DNA from: Geomonas oryzisoli
GTDB taxonomy: Bacteria; Desulfobacterota; Desulfuromonadia; Geobacterales; Geobacteraceae
Reading direction: 5' to 3'
Assembly: GCF_018986915.1 (NCBI RefSeq)
Contig: NZ_CP076723.1
Coordinates: forward strand, 4,182,228 to 4,246,227
DNA length: 64,000 nt
The notes below the pieces were generated by a model. The model was not told where the DNA came from. It saw only the letters and a program-made list of their open reading frames with translations, and did no database searches. Of this stretch, positions 19,937-28,486 are shown one piece after another. A program made the position numbers and the translations under genes. Position 1 is the stretch's first letter; the number at the start of each line of letters is the position of its first letter.

Positions 19937-19980
19937 CGGTCCTCGCTGGCACAGCCGGATGAAATTGCAGGTCAGGTGGG

Positions 19981-20009
19981 ATTGTATAGGAATCGCGAAA
20001 AGTGTGCAA
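19981..20009 (-). promoter_or_regulatory. Sigma70 promoter of the hydrogenase-like regulator gene
   Basis: On the minus strand TTGCAC (20004-20009) and TACAAT (19981-19986) are separated by 17 nt. The transcript would start near 19974, about 38 nt before the ATG. The -35 box lies inside the palindrome at 20002-20021. Confidence 0.7.
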
Positions 20010-20021
20010 CAGTTGGCACAC
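20002..20021. promoter_or_regulatory. Operator palindrome over the regulator promoter (8-4-8)
   Basis: GTGTGCAA-N4-TGGCACAC overlaps the -35 box. With one extra flanking AA/TT on each side the inverted repeat grows to AAAGTGTGC/GCACACTTT. Its half-sites match the palindrome upstream of the RHH promoter. Binding here should repress, which suggests negative autoregulation. Confidence 0.65.
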
Positions 20022-20039
20022 TTTCAATGTGGTAGGTAC

Positions 20040-20120
20040 AAAAAAAAACCCTAGCGACTAGGAGGGCAAGTCGGCTAGGGGAAGGAGGATCCTACGATCC
20101 TCCGCAACTCTTATCTATGT
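20040..20120 (-). ncRNA. Candidate small RNA of about 80 nt with two hairpins
   Basis: A good promoter (20126-20154) is followed by a short A-rich leader. An 8-bp hairpin comes next (GGAGGATC/GATCCTCC, 20084-20103), then a strong terminator hairpin (CCCTAGC-GACT pairing across 20049-20080, one bulge) ending in nine U residues (20040-20048). The terminator loop is TGCCCTCCT, complementary to a strong Shine-Dalgarno sequence. No reading frame of note lies inside. It sits between the divergent regulator and transglutaminase genes. I do not recognise it as a known RNA family. Confidence 0.65.
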
Positions 20121-20125
20121 CTCCC

Positions 20126-20154
20126 ATTATACTGAGACGCTCAAAAGACTGCAA
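20126..20154 (-). promoter_or_regulatory. Sigma70 promoter of the candidate small RNA
   Basis: On the minus strand TTGCAG (20149-20154) is 17 nt from a perfect TATAAT (20126-20131). No gene follows before the terminator at 20040, so the promoter would drive an untranslated RNA. Confidence 0.75.
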
Positions 20155-20250
20155 CAGCTTAACTGCAATTAATCAAAGGACTCTGTCAAGGCAGCGCCTC
20201 ATGAGCCCCGTCCGGAGCGCGTTTCATAAGAAAAAGAGCGGGTTGGCACA

Positions 20251-20280
20251 TTGCACCCGGCGCACGTCGTGTGGTATAAG
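20251..20280 (+). promoter_or_regulatory. Promoter of the transglutaminase-like gene
   Basis: TTGCAC (20251-20256) and TATAAG (20275-20280) are 18 nt apart. A half-site TTGGCACA, like the 8-4-8 palindromes, lies just upstream at 20243-20250, so shared control is possible but unproven. Confidence 0.55.
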
Positions 20281-20309
20281 TTACCGCGAACTCAGCCAAG
20301 GAGGATGGT

Positions 20310-21755
20310 ATGACAACCACGGCACGCTTTCATTTCTCACTACGGCTCATGGCGATACTGGCCCTGGTCCTCTTGCCGCTGCAACTCCTGGCGGCCGCCC
20401 CTCTTCCCAAGCTGGCCGCTCCGCCCGAGGGTGAGCGCTGGTTCAGCATCATCATGGGGGACGATCAGGTCGGTTTCGGCCAGACCACGGTGACCCGCAC
20501 TGCCGGCGGCTACCAGATCTCCTCGCGCGGCAGTGTCAAAATGAAGGTCATGGGCTTCTCCCGGGAAGCCAGCTCGACCGAGTCGTACCAGGTGGCGCCC
20601 GACCTCACCCTGCGCTCGTTCCAGGTCGAAAACCGCATCGACGGCAGCCCGGTGGAGATCAGCGGGGACGTCACCGCAAAGGGGATCACGGTACGGACGC
20701 ATTCGGCGAACGGGAACAAGGAGCGGACCCTGAAGGTCAAGGGAGCCGTCTACCCTCCGCACGCACTGAATCTCTACCCGCTCATGCAGGGCGCTGTGCC
20801 GGGGAAGACATACAAGATCCAGTACCTCGATCCGGAAGCGGTTAAGGTGAAGCAGGCGAAGGTCGAGGTGGTCGGCCCGGAAACGCTGGACGGAAAGCAG
20901 GTGGTCCACCTCAAGAACGACCTCTACACCATGGTCGACAACGACATATGGGTCGATTTCTCGGGGAACGTCCTGAAGGAATCGGTGCGGGACGGGCTGG
21001 TGCTCACGCTGGCCCGCGACGAGGCGGCGGCGCGGGCGGAACTGGCGGAAGCGGCCATGGACAGGAAGGACCTCGTGTACGACTTCAGCCTGATCCGGAT
21101 CACCCCTCCACTGGAGCATCCCGAGCGGCTGCAAAAACTGGTAGTGCAGATCACCGGGATACCGGCCCAGCAGCGCCTGCTGCAGGGGGCGTGGCAACGT
21201 GCGGAGCGCCAGCCAGACGGCAGCGTCATCTTCGTCCTGCCCAACCCGGCCCCTGCCGCGGAAGAACTCCCCACCCAGGCGGACCTGCAACCCGGAGAGC
21301 GCACGCCCAGCGACAACCCGGAGATTGTCGCCCGCATGATGGCGATCGTGGGAGACGAGAAGGTGGCCCCGGCCCAAAAAGTGGCCCGACTGACGGCGTG
21401 GGTCGCCACGCAAATCAAAGCCGACGTCATCGATTCCCAGTCGCCGTTGGAAACACTGCAAAAAGGGCGCGGCAACTGTCAAAGCCACGCGCGGCTTTAC
21501 GCCTCCCTGGCGCGGGCCGCCGGCATCCCGACCCGCTTCGTCTCCGGCCTTGTGTATCAAGGCGACGGGTTCCTGTACCACAGCTGGGCCGAAAGTTACC
21601 TGGAGGGGAAATGGGTTTCGGTCGACCCGACCTTCAACCAGGTCCCGGCCGACGTCACCCACATCAAGCTGATCGAGGGAGACTCGCTGGATGAATTGGG
21701 GAGCATCGCCGGCATGATCGGCAGGGCGCGGGCCAAGGTGCTCGAGAAGCGGTAG
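20310..21755 (+). CDS. Secreted transglutaminase-like (cysteine protease fold) protein
   Basis: The 481-aa protein has a signal peptide (to about residue 29, LLAAAPLP). A roughly 320-residue beta-rich region of unknown role follows, then a C-terminal transglutaminase-like domain. The catalytic triad is visible as Cys in GRGNCQSHA (about 390), His in YHSWAE (about 430) and Asp in VDPTFNQ (about 445). An AAGGAGGAT ribosome site precedes the ATG. Such periplasmic proteins may crosslink or cleave peptides; the substrate is unknown. It stands alone and is followed directly by a dispersed repeat. Confidence 0.85.
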   Translation: MTTTARFHFSLRLMAILALVLLPLQLLAAAPLPKLAAPPEGERWFSIIMGDDQVGFGQTTVTRTAGGYQISSRGSVKMKVMGFSREASSTESYQVAPDLTLRSFQVENRIDGSPVEISGDVTAKGITVRTHSANGNKERTLKVKGAVYPPHALNLYPLMQGAVPGKTYKIQYLDPEAVKVKQAKVEVVGPETLDGKQVVHLKNDLYTMVDNDIWVDFSGNVLKESVRDGLVLTLARDEAAARAELAEAAMDRKDLVYDFSLIRITPPLEHPERLQKLVVQITGIPAQQRLLQGAWQRAERQPDGSVIFVLPNPAPAAEELPTQADLQPGERTPSDNPEIVARMMAIVGDEKVAPAQKVARLTAWVATQIKADVIDSQSPLETLQKGRGNCQSHARLYASLARAAGIPTRFVSGLVYQGDGFLYHSWAESYLEGKWVSVDPTFNQVPADVTHIKLIEGDSLDELGSIAGMIGRARAKVLEKR

Positions 21756-21860
21756 GGACTGGCTCTGTCAGGTGCCTGTCCCTTTAGCGGAACGCACCTT
21801 TCAGCTCAGCCACCTTCCCAAGCAGAAAGGGGACAGGCACCTACCGGAGCCTGTCCCCTC
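21754..21860 (+). repeat. Palindromic dispersed repeat, copy 3
   Basis: Left arm GGGACTGGCTCTGTCAGG-TGCCTGTCCC, inner AGCGGAACGCACC, right arms GGGGACAGGCACC and GGAGCCTGTCCCC. It starts at the stop codon of the transglutaminase-like gene. Confidence 0.8.
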
Positions 21861-21871
21861 CTTCTTGCCGT

Positions 21872-22009
21872 CTAATGGCAGGCCTGCGCCGCCACCGCAC
21901 CGACTACGTGCTCTCTCGTACCCTTCTTCAAGCTGCTCCGGTAGCAGGCGATCTGCACCAGGATTGCCACTACGTACACCACCCCAACCGCAATAAAGAA
22001 ACCACCCAT
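21872..22009 (-). CDS. 45-residue single-span membrane peptide
   Basis: The reading frame begins MGGFFIAVGVVYVVAILVQI, one strongly hydrophobic span. A short basic stretch (YRSSLKKGTREH) and a tail ending in AQACH follow. GGAGTGACAG lies directly before the ATG. I recognise no family. The good ribosome site and clean membrane pattern make it a plausible real small gene. No promoter is evident upstream. The roughly 270 bp behind it (22010-22280) holds only the cbiO terminator and no other gene I can see. Confidence 0.55.
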   Translation of the reverse strand: MGGFFIAVGVVYVVAILVQIACYRSSLKKGTREHVVGAVAAQACH

Positions 22010-22231
22010 CTGTCACTCCATAAATACTTAGATTCGCCACGGAGGAGATACTCCTCGACTGCGGGCGCATCTTCTAATGAGCACGATGCATGCCGCATCT
22101 GCCCTAGCGTGCGGATTTGTGGGATAACGTGGAGTTACGGCATAGAGGGGGCAGTCGTCCAACCGAACGTGTGCGAAAGTGGGACGCCGGCCTGTCTCAT
22201 TAGCTAACGTCGCCGCAGCAGCGTGACACGG

Positions 22232-22257
22232 AAAAGGGCGGCCCGGTGGGGCCGCCC
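22232..22257 (-). terminator. Intrinsic terminator of the B12 operon
   Basis: On the minus strand a perfect 9-bp stem (GGGCGGCCC/GGGCCGCCC) with a 4-nt loop is followed by UUUU, about 24 nt after the cbiO stop codon. Confidence 0.85.
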
Positions 22258-22280
22258 TGGGAGGGAGCGTGGTGCAAAAA

Positions 22281-23126
22281 TCATCTTTTTCGGGACATCG
22301 CCTCTACCATCTCGCGGCGGGCTTCGCCGATGGTCAAGGGGAGACGGGTGAAGGGGAGCCCTTCCTCGTGCTTTAGCTGGTAGATCAGCTCGGCGATGTG
22401 GGGGAGGCGCAGCTTGACGTTGGCCAACTCCTCAGGGGCGGTGAAGACGTCTTCGGGGGCGCCGCCGCGGACCAGCTTGCCTTTGCTCAGGATATGGAGC
22501 TGGTGCAGGAATATGGGGACCAGGTCGACGCTGTGGGTCGCCATGACGATGGTCACCCCCTGGTCCCGGTTCAGGCGGGTCAAGAGCTCCATCATCCGGT
22601 ACTCGCCCATCGGGTCCAGCCCGGCGGTCGGCTCGTCCAAAAGCAGGATCTCGTGCCCCATGGCGAGAAGTCCCGCGATGCAGACCCGCTTCTTCTGGCC
22701 GTAGCTCAGGTTGTGAATCCCTTTCACGGCGAACTCCGACATGTCCACGCTGGCCAGGGCGGCTTCGACTCGGCTTTTCACCTCGGCTTCGGCGCATCCC
22801 ATGTTGCGCGGACCGAAAGCGGCATCCTCGAAGACGTTGCTGGCGAAGAGTTGGTCGTCGGGGTTCTGGAACACGAGACCGACCTTGCGGTAGATGTCAC
22901 GCGGGTGCAGACGCAGCACGTTGTCGCCGTCAAGGAGCACCTCGCCGCGATACCCCTTGATCAGGCCGTCCATGATCTTGAGCAGCGTCGTCTTTCCCGA
23001 GCCGTTGGAGCCGAGGATGCCGGCAAACTCGCCCCGGGCGATGTTGAGGCGCAGGTCGGAGAGGGCAACGGTGCCGTCGGGGTATTTATAGCTTTCGAGG
23101 TTGACGGAGATTCTGGTTTGATCCAC
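22281..23126 (-). CDS. cbiO: Cobalt ECF transporter ATPase
   Basis: CbiO is the ATPase of the energy-coupling factor cobalt importer. The 281-aa protein has Walker A GSNGSGKTT (39-47), a Q-loop region (VFQNPDDQLFA), the ABC signature LSYGQKKR (about 139-146) and Walker B ILLLDEPTAGLD (about 159-170). It is the last gene of the B12 operon, and a G/C-tract repeat lies between it and cbiQ. A single ATPase gene implies that it works as a homodimer with CbiQ. Confidence 0.93.
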   Translation of the reverse strand: MDQTRISVNLESYKYPDGTVALSDLRLNIARGEFAGILGSNGSGKTTLLKIMDGLIKGYRGEVLLDGDNVLRLHPRDIYRKVGLVFQNPDDQLFASNVFEDAAFGPRNMGCAEAEVKSRVEAALASVDMSEFAVKGIHNLSYGQKKRVCIAGLLAMGHEILLLDEPTAGLDPMGEYRMMELLTRLNRDQGVTIVMATHSVDLVPIFLHQLHILSKGKLVRGGAPEDVFTAPEELANVKLRLPHIAELIYQLKHEEGLPFTRLPLTIGEARREMVEAMSRKR

Positions 23127-23147
23127 GCGGCGTTCCTTTTTCTGCTT

Positions 23148-23186
23148 GCGCCCTCACCCTAGCCCTCTCCCGGAGGGAGAGGGGAT
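23148..23186. repeat. G/C-tract palindrome between cbiQ and cbiO
   Basis: CCCTCTCC and GGAGAGGG arms form a hairpin inside the operon. It is related to the tract repeats at 13564 and 24997. Confidence 0.55.
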
Positions 23187-23198
23187 GTGGACGTGAAT

Positions 23199-23960
23199 TT
23201 ATGACATCAACCTCAACACTGCGATAGCACTCACCAAGAGAAACGCAGAGCCGACCTCGACCGCCCGCAGCGGCCGATGCACTGACGCGGGCATGGCGCC
23301 GTCATAGCCGCGCTGCACCATGGCGGTGGTGATGCTCTGGCTGTTGTCGAAGGCCTTGATGACCAACACGCCTGCCAAGGTCCCCAGCGAGGAGAGGGCG
23401 CGGCGGCAGCCGACGTAGCCGAGACGGTTCTTCTGGGCGTTGTACACGACTTGGGCATCCTCGAGGAGCAGGAACAGGTAGCGCCAGGCAAAGAGCGCGA
23501 CGTCCACCAACACCTGCGGCACCCGCAGCCACGAGAGCGCAGCCATCAGCTCGGTGAAGGGGGTGGAAAAGCCGACCACGGCGAGCAGGGACACCCCCCC
23601 CAGGATACGCCCGGCAATGAGAAGCCCCGCCGCCAGCCCGTCGCGGTGCCCGACCAGCTCCCACCCTGCCACACCGATGCTGAACATGAGGATGGTGCCG
23701 GAAAAGAAGGTCTTCAGCGCCAGCACCATGACCGCGATGAAAAGCGGCTCGGAAAAGCGCAGCAAAAGGATACGCACCGGCGTCCCCAGGTGCAGGCAGA
23801 GGCCGAGCCCCAGCGCCGCCACCGCCAGGGGAAAGGCGATCCCCTGAGAGCTCAGCACCATGACCAAGAGGGCCAGGGCGCTCACCAGCTTCACCCTCGC
23901 ATCTACTGAAGCGAGAGGATGAGCCTCGTGGTGGCGGTATGCGTTGAAGTGATGGTGCAT
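23199..23960 (-). CDS. cbiQ: Cobalt ECF transporter T component
   Basis: The 253-aa membrane protein has about five to six transmembrane helices and the two coupling-helix motifs of the T component (the Ala-Arg-Gly type). Here they are partly visible as NAQKNRLGYVGCRRA and QSITTAMVQRGYDGA. It begins with a His-rich, possibly metal-binding stretch (MHHHFNAYRHHEAH). It links the substrate-specific CbiM/CbiN to the CbiO ATPase. Its start directly abuts the end of the upstream cbiN-like gene. Confidence 0.9.
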   Translation of the reverse strand: MHHHFNAYRHHEAHPLASVDARVKLVSALALLVMVLSSQGIAFPLAVAALGLGLCLHLGTPVRILLLRFSEPLFIAVMVLALKTFFSGTILMFSIGVAGWELVGHRDGLAAGLLIAGRILGGVSLLAVVGFSTPFTELMAALSWLRVPQVLVDVALFAWRYLFLLLEDAQVVYNAQKNRLGYVGCRRALSSLGTLAGVLVIKAFDNSQSITTAMVQRGYDGAMPASVHRPLRAVEVGSAFLLVSAIAVLRLMS

Positions 23961-24253
23961 CAGCCTTCCTTGTTGTCCTTACCCGTCAACTGCCGCCAGT
24001 AATATCCGGCGGCGAACCCGCCCACGACGCCCGCCCCCAGAAAGGCGAACAGGAGCAGGTCACCGGAGCCGGGATCGATGAACGGCGCCTTGGCCTCACG
24101 ACCGTGTTCCTTGGCGATCTTCTCCACCACGGCCTCATCCACTCCCTGGTAGGACTTGGGAGCCAGCGAGAAGAAGTAGAAAGCAAACAGCAGCGTCGGC
24201 AGCATCACGGTGTGCAGCAGCAGTACTTTCCACCTGCGTTTTCTATCAGGCAT
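23960..24253 (-). CDS. cbiN: CbiN-like small membrane subunit of the cobalt transporter
   Basis: The protein of about 97 aa has two transmembrane helices (about 12-31 and 64-85) flanking a 30-residue extracytoplasmic loop, the topology of CbiN. The sequence (APKSYQGVDEAVVEKIAKEH and FIDPGSGDLLLFAFLGAGVV) differs from classical CbiN, so the call leans on topology and on its place between cbiM and cbiQ. I start at the ATG at 24253, which overlaps the cbiM stop region by 8 bp; an upstream TTG is less likely. Confidence 0.65.
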   Translation of the reverse strand: MPDRKRRWKVLLLHTVMLPTLLFAFYFFSLAPKSYQGVDEAVVEKIAKEHGREAKAPFIDPGSGDLLLFAFLGAGVVGGFAAGYYWRQLTGKDNKEG

Positions 24254-24989
24254 TGCCGGCAACCTCCTTTTCCGTGATAACCCTCATCTTCACCAGCAGG
24301 TCCGGGCGCTTGCGGTACAAAAGCGTGACCATGCCCGCGGTGATCACCCCTTCCAGGATGCCCAGGGGCAACTGCGTGGGGAGGAACGCGATGACTATTT
24401 TCACGACCAGCGGCCACAGCGGCGACTCCCCCCGGATGCCGAGGGCGAGGAGGAGCGAGGTGGTGGCGTAGGTGGCCCAGTCTGCCACAAGCCCGGCGAT
24501 AAATCCAGCCAGAGCTAAGCTCCCACCGACCTTGCGCAGGGCCCGGAAGGCGAACCAGCCGGCGAAGGAACCGACCACGCCCATGGAGAGAGTGTTGGCG
24601 CCGAGCGTCGAGAGCCCGCCGTGGGCCAGGAACAGCGCCTGGATCAGCAGCGATACCGCCGCGATGATCACGCTTACCAGCGGGCCTACCAGTATGGCCG
24701 ACACGCCGGTGCCGCAGGGGTGCGAGCAGGTCCCGGCGGTAGGCACCGGGATCGGCATGCAGGAGATGATGAAGACCACGGCGGTGAGCAGCCCCACCAG
24801 CGGCTTCATGGAGAGGTCCTCGCGCGCCAGGGCGTTCAACTGCCTGATGCCGAGGGCCAGAAACGGCACCAGCACCACGAACCAGGCCAGCGCCCAGGGG
24901 AAGGGGAGGATCCCTTCGGAGATGTGCATGGCGTGGGCGGGGGTGGCCGGCAACAACGGAAAAAACGTTCCTACCATCAGCGCCCACAT
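24246..24989 (-). CDS. cbiM: Cobalt ECF transporter substrate-binding membrane protein
   Basis: CbiM binds Co2+ in the membrane. The 247-aa protein carries an N-terminal signal peptide ending in AHA before MHISEG, so processing would expose the Met-His N-terminus whose His2 binds the metal. Later motifs are typical: TAGTCSHPCGTG (about 89-100), GLSTLGANTLSMGVVG and LPTQLPLGILEG. I chose the ATG at 24989 with GGGGAGAG upstream; an internal Met at 24977 is possible. It follows bzaF after a repeat-filled gap. Confidence 0.92.
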   Translation of the reverse strand: MWALMVGTFFPLLPATPAHAMHISEGILPFPWALAWFVVLVPFLALGIRQLNALAREDLSMKPLVGLLTAVVFIISCMPIPVPTAGTCSHPCGTGVSAILVGPLVSVIIAAVSLLIQALFLAHGGLSTLGANTLSMGVVGSFAGWFAFRALRKVGGSLALAGFIAGLVADWATYATTSLLLALGIRGESPLWPLVVKIVIAFLPTQLPLGILEGVITAGMVTLLYRKRPDLLVKMRVITEKEVAGNA

Positions 24990-24996
24990 CCCGGCT

Positions 24997-25110
24997 CTCC
25001 CCCTCCCCTTGCGGGAGGGGGCAGGGGGGTGGGGGGAGGCGCCATCATTTCCTCTGCTTGCGGCTTCACCCACCCCCCGCCCCCCTCCCGTCAAGGGAGG
25101 GGGAGGTTGG
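24997..25110. repeat. G/C-tract palindromic repeats between bzaF and cbiM
   Basis: Two arms (CCCCTCCC/GGGAGGGGG, about 24997-25035 and 25075-25108) flank a short AT-richer centre. They form an inverted pair inside the operon and explain the 176-bp gap. Confidence 0.6.
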
Positions 25111-25165
25111 AGCAAGAAGGGGGAACCGGGATGGAGCGGTGCTTTGTTCAGCAGCTTGCCCAGCA

Positions 25166-26473
25166 TCAAATCTTGTCCCCGCGCAGGTCGGCGGCGAAGA
25201 TCTTGCCGGCGCCGCGGGAGGCACAGAAGTCGCCGCACATGGTGCAGGTCTGCTCGTCCTCGGGAACGCGGCTTTTCCTGATGGCGGCGGCGTCCTCGGG
25301 GAAGAGGGCGAGTTCGAACTGGCGCTGCCAGTCGAGATCCCGGCGCGCCTTGCTCATCTCCTTGTCGCGCTCCCTGCCCCGCTCGGGGTACTTGTTCATG
25401 TCGCCGATGTAGGCGGCGATCTTGGCAGCCTTCACCCCCATCTTGACGTCCTCCTCGTTGGGAAGCGCCAGGTGCTCGGCCGGGGTGATGTAGCAGATCA
25501 GGTCGGCACCGTAGCGCGAGGACTGTGCGGCGCCGATGGCGGCGGTGATGTGGTCGAAGCCGGGCGCCACGTCGGTGGAGATGGGGCCGAGCATATAGTA
25601 AGGGGCGCCGCCGCTCATCCGTTTTTGCAGCTTGATGTTCCCCTCCACCTCGTCCAGCGGGACGTGACCCGGACCTTCCACCAGCATCTGGCATCCCATG
25701 TCGCGACCCAATTCAGCCAGCTCGCAGTTGATCAGCAGTTCCTGGATCTGGGCGCGGTCGCTGGAGTCGTGGATCGCGCCGGCCCTGAGGCCGTTACCGA
25801 GCGAGAGGACGGTGTCGTAGCGCTTCAGGATCTCCACCACGCGGTCGAACTTCTCGTAGAGCGGGTTTTCGCGGTTGTTGGCGATCATCCAGGCAGCCAT
25901 GCTGACGCCCCCCTTGGAAACGAGGCCGCCGTAGCGGTACCCCTGCTTCCGCAGGCGCTCGAGCGTGTAAAGGTTGATGCCGCAATGGACCGCCATGAAG
26001 GCCATGCCGTCGGCGCACTGGCGCTCGATGATGTCGAAGAGCATCTCCTCGTCCAGCTTGTTGGGGTCACCGTACTTGCGTGCCGCCTCGCAGAAAGCCT
26101 GGTACAGCGGCACGTTCCCCACCGGCAGGTCGACCGCGGCGATCACCTCGCGCCGCACCCGGTCCAGGTCGCCGCCGACGGAGAGCTCCATCAGGGTGTC
26201 AGCGCCAGCCTCCTGCGCCACCTTTGCCTTGCGCACCTCGGCCTCGTAATCGATGATGTCGGACGAGGTGCCGATGGATGCATTCACCTTGGTGCGTAGC
26301 CCGGTGCCGATGCCGGCCACCTTCGGTTTCCTGACGTGGTTCCAGGGGATGACGATCTGCCCCGCTGCCACCTTGTCCCGGACGTACTCCGGCGTTACCT
26401 GTTCGTCCAATGCCACCTGTGCCATCTGCGGGGTGATGATCCCCGCACGCGCCGATTCGATCTGTGTCTTCAT
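25166..26473 (-). CDS. bzaF: ThiC-superfamily radical SAM enzyme, probably 5-hydroxybenzimidazole synthase
   Basis: ThiC and BzaF both rearrange aminoimidazole ribotide by radical SAM chemistry. ThiC makes the thiamin pyrimidine; BzaF makes 5-hydroxybenzimidazole, a B12 lower-ligand precursor, in anaerobes. This 435-aa protein has the family core ([31 protein letters not shown]) and the C-terminal cluster motif CTMCGDFC. It is the short type without the extra N-terminal domain of E. coli ThiC. Its place between cbiA and cbiM behind a B12 riboswitch, next to cobT, argues for BzaF. No TPP riboswitch or thiamin gene is adjacent. Superfamily is certain; the BzaF assignment is contextual. The start overlaps the cbiA stop (ATGA). 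Confidence 0.8.
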   Translation of the reverse strand: MKTQIESARAGIITPQMAQVALDEQVTPEYVRDKVAAGQIVIPWNHVRKPKVAGIGTGLRTKVNASIGTSSDIIDYEAEVRKAKVAQEAGADTLMELSVGGDLDRVRREVIAAVDLPVGNVPLYQAFCEAARKYGDPNKLDEEMLFDIIERQCADGMAFMAVHCGINLYTLERLRKQGYRYGGLVSKGGVSMAAWMIANNRENPLYEKFDRVVEILKRYDTVLSLGNGLRAGAIHDSSDRAQIQELLINCELAELGRDMGCQMLVEGPGHVPLDEVEGNIKLQKRMSGGAPYYMLGPISTDVAPGFDHITAAIGAAQSSRYGADLICYITPAEHLALPNEEDVKMGVKAAKIAAYIGDMNKYPERGRERDKEMSKARRDLDWQRQFELALFPEDAAAIRKSRVPEDEQTCTMCGDFCASRGAGKIFAADLRGDKI

Positions 26474-27858
26474 GTGAGACTCCTTGTCCGGTATGCCCTG
26501 CAGTGTCCCACGAAGTCACGTGCGATACCCGGCGAGCTGCCGAAGTGTAAATGTATGTAGGAGGCCAGGCAGTTTCGGTAGCGGTACCCTTCCCCCCCCA
26601 GGTCGACACCTTTCCTGCTGACCCGGTAGAGCCGCTCGAACCCCTCCGGCATCTCCTCCATCTCGGAATAGTGAAATTCATGCCCCCGGGCGACGGTGCC
26701 CCGGGTGCCGATCACAGCGTCTTCGACAAGTTCTATTTCCCGGTAACCGAGCGCCTTGCGGCGCGGCAGCATCCGGGTCCGCACCGGGAAGATGCCGACC
26801 AACTGAAAGGTCCCCTCGCCCCCGGCTAACCCTTCAGTCAGGTAGATGAAGCCGCCGCACTCTGCATAGACCGGCATGCCCGCCTCGATGCTCTGGCGGA
26901 TCGCCCGCTTCATCGGCTCGTTGGCCGCCAGCTTCTCGGCGAAGAGTTCCGGGTAGCCGCCCGGAAGATAGATGCCGCCGATACCCTCCGGCAACGCCTC
27001 TTCTTCCAGAGGAGAGAAGCAGCAGACCTCGGCGCCGTTTTCTTCAAGCAGCCGCAGGTTGTCCGGATAGGCGAAGCAAAAGGCGGCATCGCGGGCGACG
27101 GCGATGCGCACCGGTTGGGGACGGTTGTCCGGCTCGGCTGTTGCCTGCGCTCCGTGGGGCAGCGCCGGAAGGTCCTGCTGCCCCATTCCCAGGAGAAGCT
27201 CCAGGTCGAGGTGCCGCTCGACCACCTCCACCAGGTGGTCCAGGAACTCCGCGGAGAGCGGGTTGTCCTCGGCCGTGGTCAGCCCCAGGTGGCGCGACGG
27301 GATAGCGAGCGACGCGTCCCTGGGGAGGCACCCCAGCACCGGCACCTCGGGCAGATGCGCCTCCAGCGCCTCGCGCAGAATACGCTCGTGGTTCGCGCTG
27401 GCAACGTTGTTGAAGATGACCGCCGCCACGCGCACGGCGGGATCGAAGCCGGCAAATCCGCCCACCAGGGCGGCCGCGCTGCGGGCCTGACTGCGGGCAT
27501 CGACCACCAGGATGACCGGCGCCGCCAACTCCTTGGCGACCTGTGCCGTACTCCCGGCATCGGAGACGCCGTCGATGCCGTCGAACAGCCCCATCACCCC
27601 CTCGATCACGGCGACGTCGGCCGATGCCGCATGCAACGCGAAGGTGTCCCGGAGGAAACTGGGAGCGCACATCCAGCCGTCCAAGTTCACGGAGGGTACG
27701 CCGGTCACCAGGGTGTGATAACCGGGATCGATGAAATCCGGTCCCACCTTGAAAGGTGCCACCTTGAGGTCGCGGCGCCGGAGCGCCGCCATGATCCCGA
27801 GGGTCACGGTGGTTTTCCCGGAGCCGCTATGCGGCGCTGCGATGACGATGCGCTTCAT
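26470..27858 (-). CDS. cbiA: Cobyrinate a,c-diamide synthase
   Basis: This enzyme amidates cobyrinate at a and c using glutamine and ATP. The 462-aa protein has an N-terminal dethiobiotin synthetase-like ATP domain (P-loop PHSGSGKTT, 9-17, then [12 protein letters not shown]). A C-terminal class I glutamine amidotransferase-like domain follows, with the Cys nucleophile in [11 protein letters not shown] (about 340). Its length fits CbiA/CobB rather than CobQ. The gene shares an ATGA overlap with bzaF. Confidence 0.93.
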   Translation of the reverse strand: MKRIVIAAPHSGSGKTTVTLGIMAALRRRDLKVAPFKVGPDFIDPGYHTLVTGVPSVNLDGWMCAPSFLRDTFALHAASADVAVIEGVMGLFDGIDGVSDAGSTAQVAKELAAPVILVVDARSQARSAAALVGGFAGFDPAVRVAAVIFNNVASANHERILREALEAHLPEVPVLGCLPRDASLAIPSRHLGLTTAEDNPLSAEFLDHLVEVVERHLDLELLLGMGQQDLPALPHGAQATAEPDNRPQPVRIAVARDAAFCFAYPDNLRLLEENGAEVCCFSPLEEEALPEGIGGIYLPGGYPELFAEKLAANEPMKRAIRQSIEAGMPVYAECGGFIYLTEGLAGGEGTFQLVGIFPVRTRMLPRRKALGYREIELVEDAVIGTRGTVARGHEFHYSEMEEMPEGFERLYRVSRKGVDLGGEGYRYRNCLASYIHLHFGSSPGIARDFVGHCRAYRTRSLT

Positions 27859-27874
27859 GCCGTCCGTGTCTCCG

Positions 27875-28471
27875 TCAGCCGTTGACCAGTTGGACTACGG
27901 TGTTGCCGTCCGCCCAGTAGTCGATGATGTTCACGGCGCAGTACTGCTGATCGATGCAGAAGAAGGAGCCCAGGGGCGCCTTGATGGCGTCCAGGAGGAC
28001 GATCCGGTTCACGCCGCCGTGGGCCACCACCAGGACGTCCTCGCCCCGGTGACGCTCCACGATCTCCCTCAGGGCCGGTAACACGCGCCCCGCGAGCTCG
28101 CCCAGGCTCTCGCCGCCGGGCGCGCAGAAGTTTTCCAGGTCCGCCATCCGCGCCGCCCATTCGTCGGGGCGCTGTTCCTGGATCTGGGCCACGGACAGCC
28201 CTTCCCACACGCCGCAGTTCAGCTCGCGCAGGGCGGGGACGGTCACCGGCTCCACCCCGAGATAGGGGCCCAGTATCTCGCCGCCGCGCACGGTGCGCTG
28301 GAGGTCGCTGGTATAGACTGCGCTGATCCGGTCCGGGTCCAGGCGCGGTTTCAGCTGGTGGTACATCTCCTCGCCGCGCTGGGTGAGGCGGACGTCGTAG
28401 TGGCCGTTGTAGCAGTAGGACCGCTCCACCTCGCCGTGGCGGATCAGGTGTATCCTCGTTCTTTCGATCAT
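27875..28471 (-). CDS. cobC: Alpha-ribazole phosphatase (histidine phosphatase family)
   Basis: CobC removes the phosphate from alpha-ribazole phosphate or adenosylcobalamin phosphate late in nucleotide-loop assembly. The 198-aa protein has the phosphohistidine motif LIRHGE (His12) and the second catalytic His in VVAHGGVNR (about 152). The catalytic Glu lies in [12 protein letters not shown] (about 82-93). The superfamily is broad; the place between cobS and cbiA supports CobC. It is preceded by a dispersed repeat arm (28487-28518). Confidence 0.85.
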   Translation of the reverse strand: MIERTRIHLIRHGEVERSYCYNGHYDVRLTQRGEEMYHQLKPRLDPDRISAVYTSDLQRTVRGGEILGPYLGVEPVTVPALRELNCGVWEGLSVAQIQEQRPDEWAARMADLENFCAPGGESLGELAGRVLPALREIVERHRGEDVLVVAHGGVNRIVLLDAIKAPLGSFFCIDQQYCAVNIIDYWADGNTVVQLVNG

Positions 28472-28486
28472 GCATTCTCCTTGGGA

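Noticed and set aside
25166-26473. Thiamin pathway ThiC as the primary call
   Set aside because: The sequence alone allows it, but the B12 operon context and absence of a TPP riboswitch favour BzaF; kept as the alternative.
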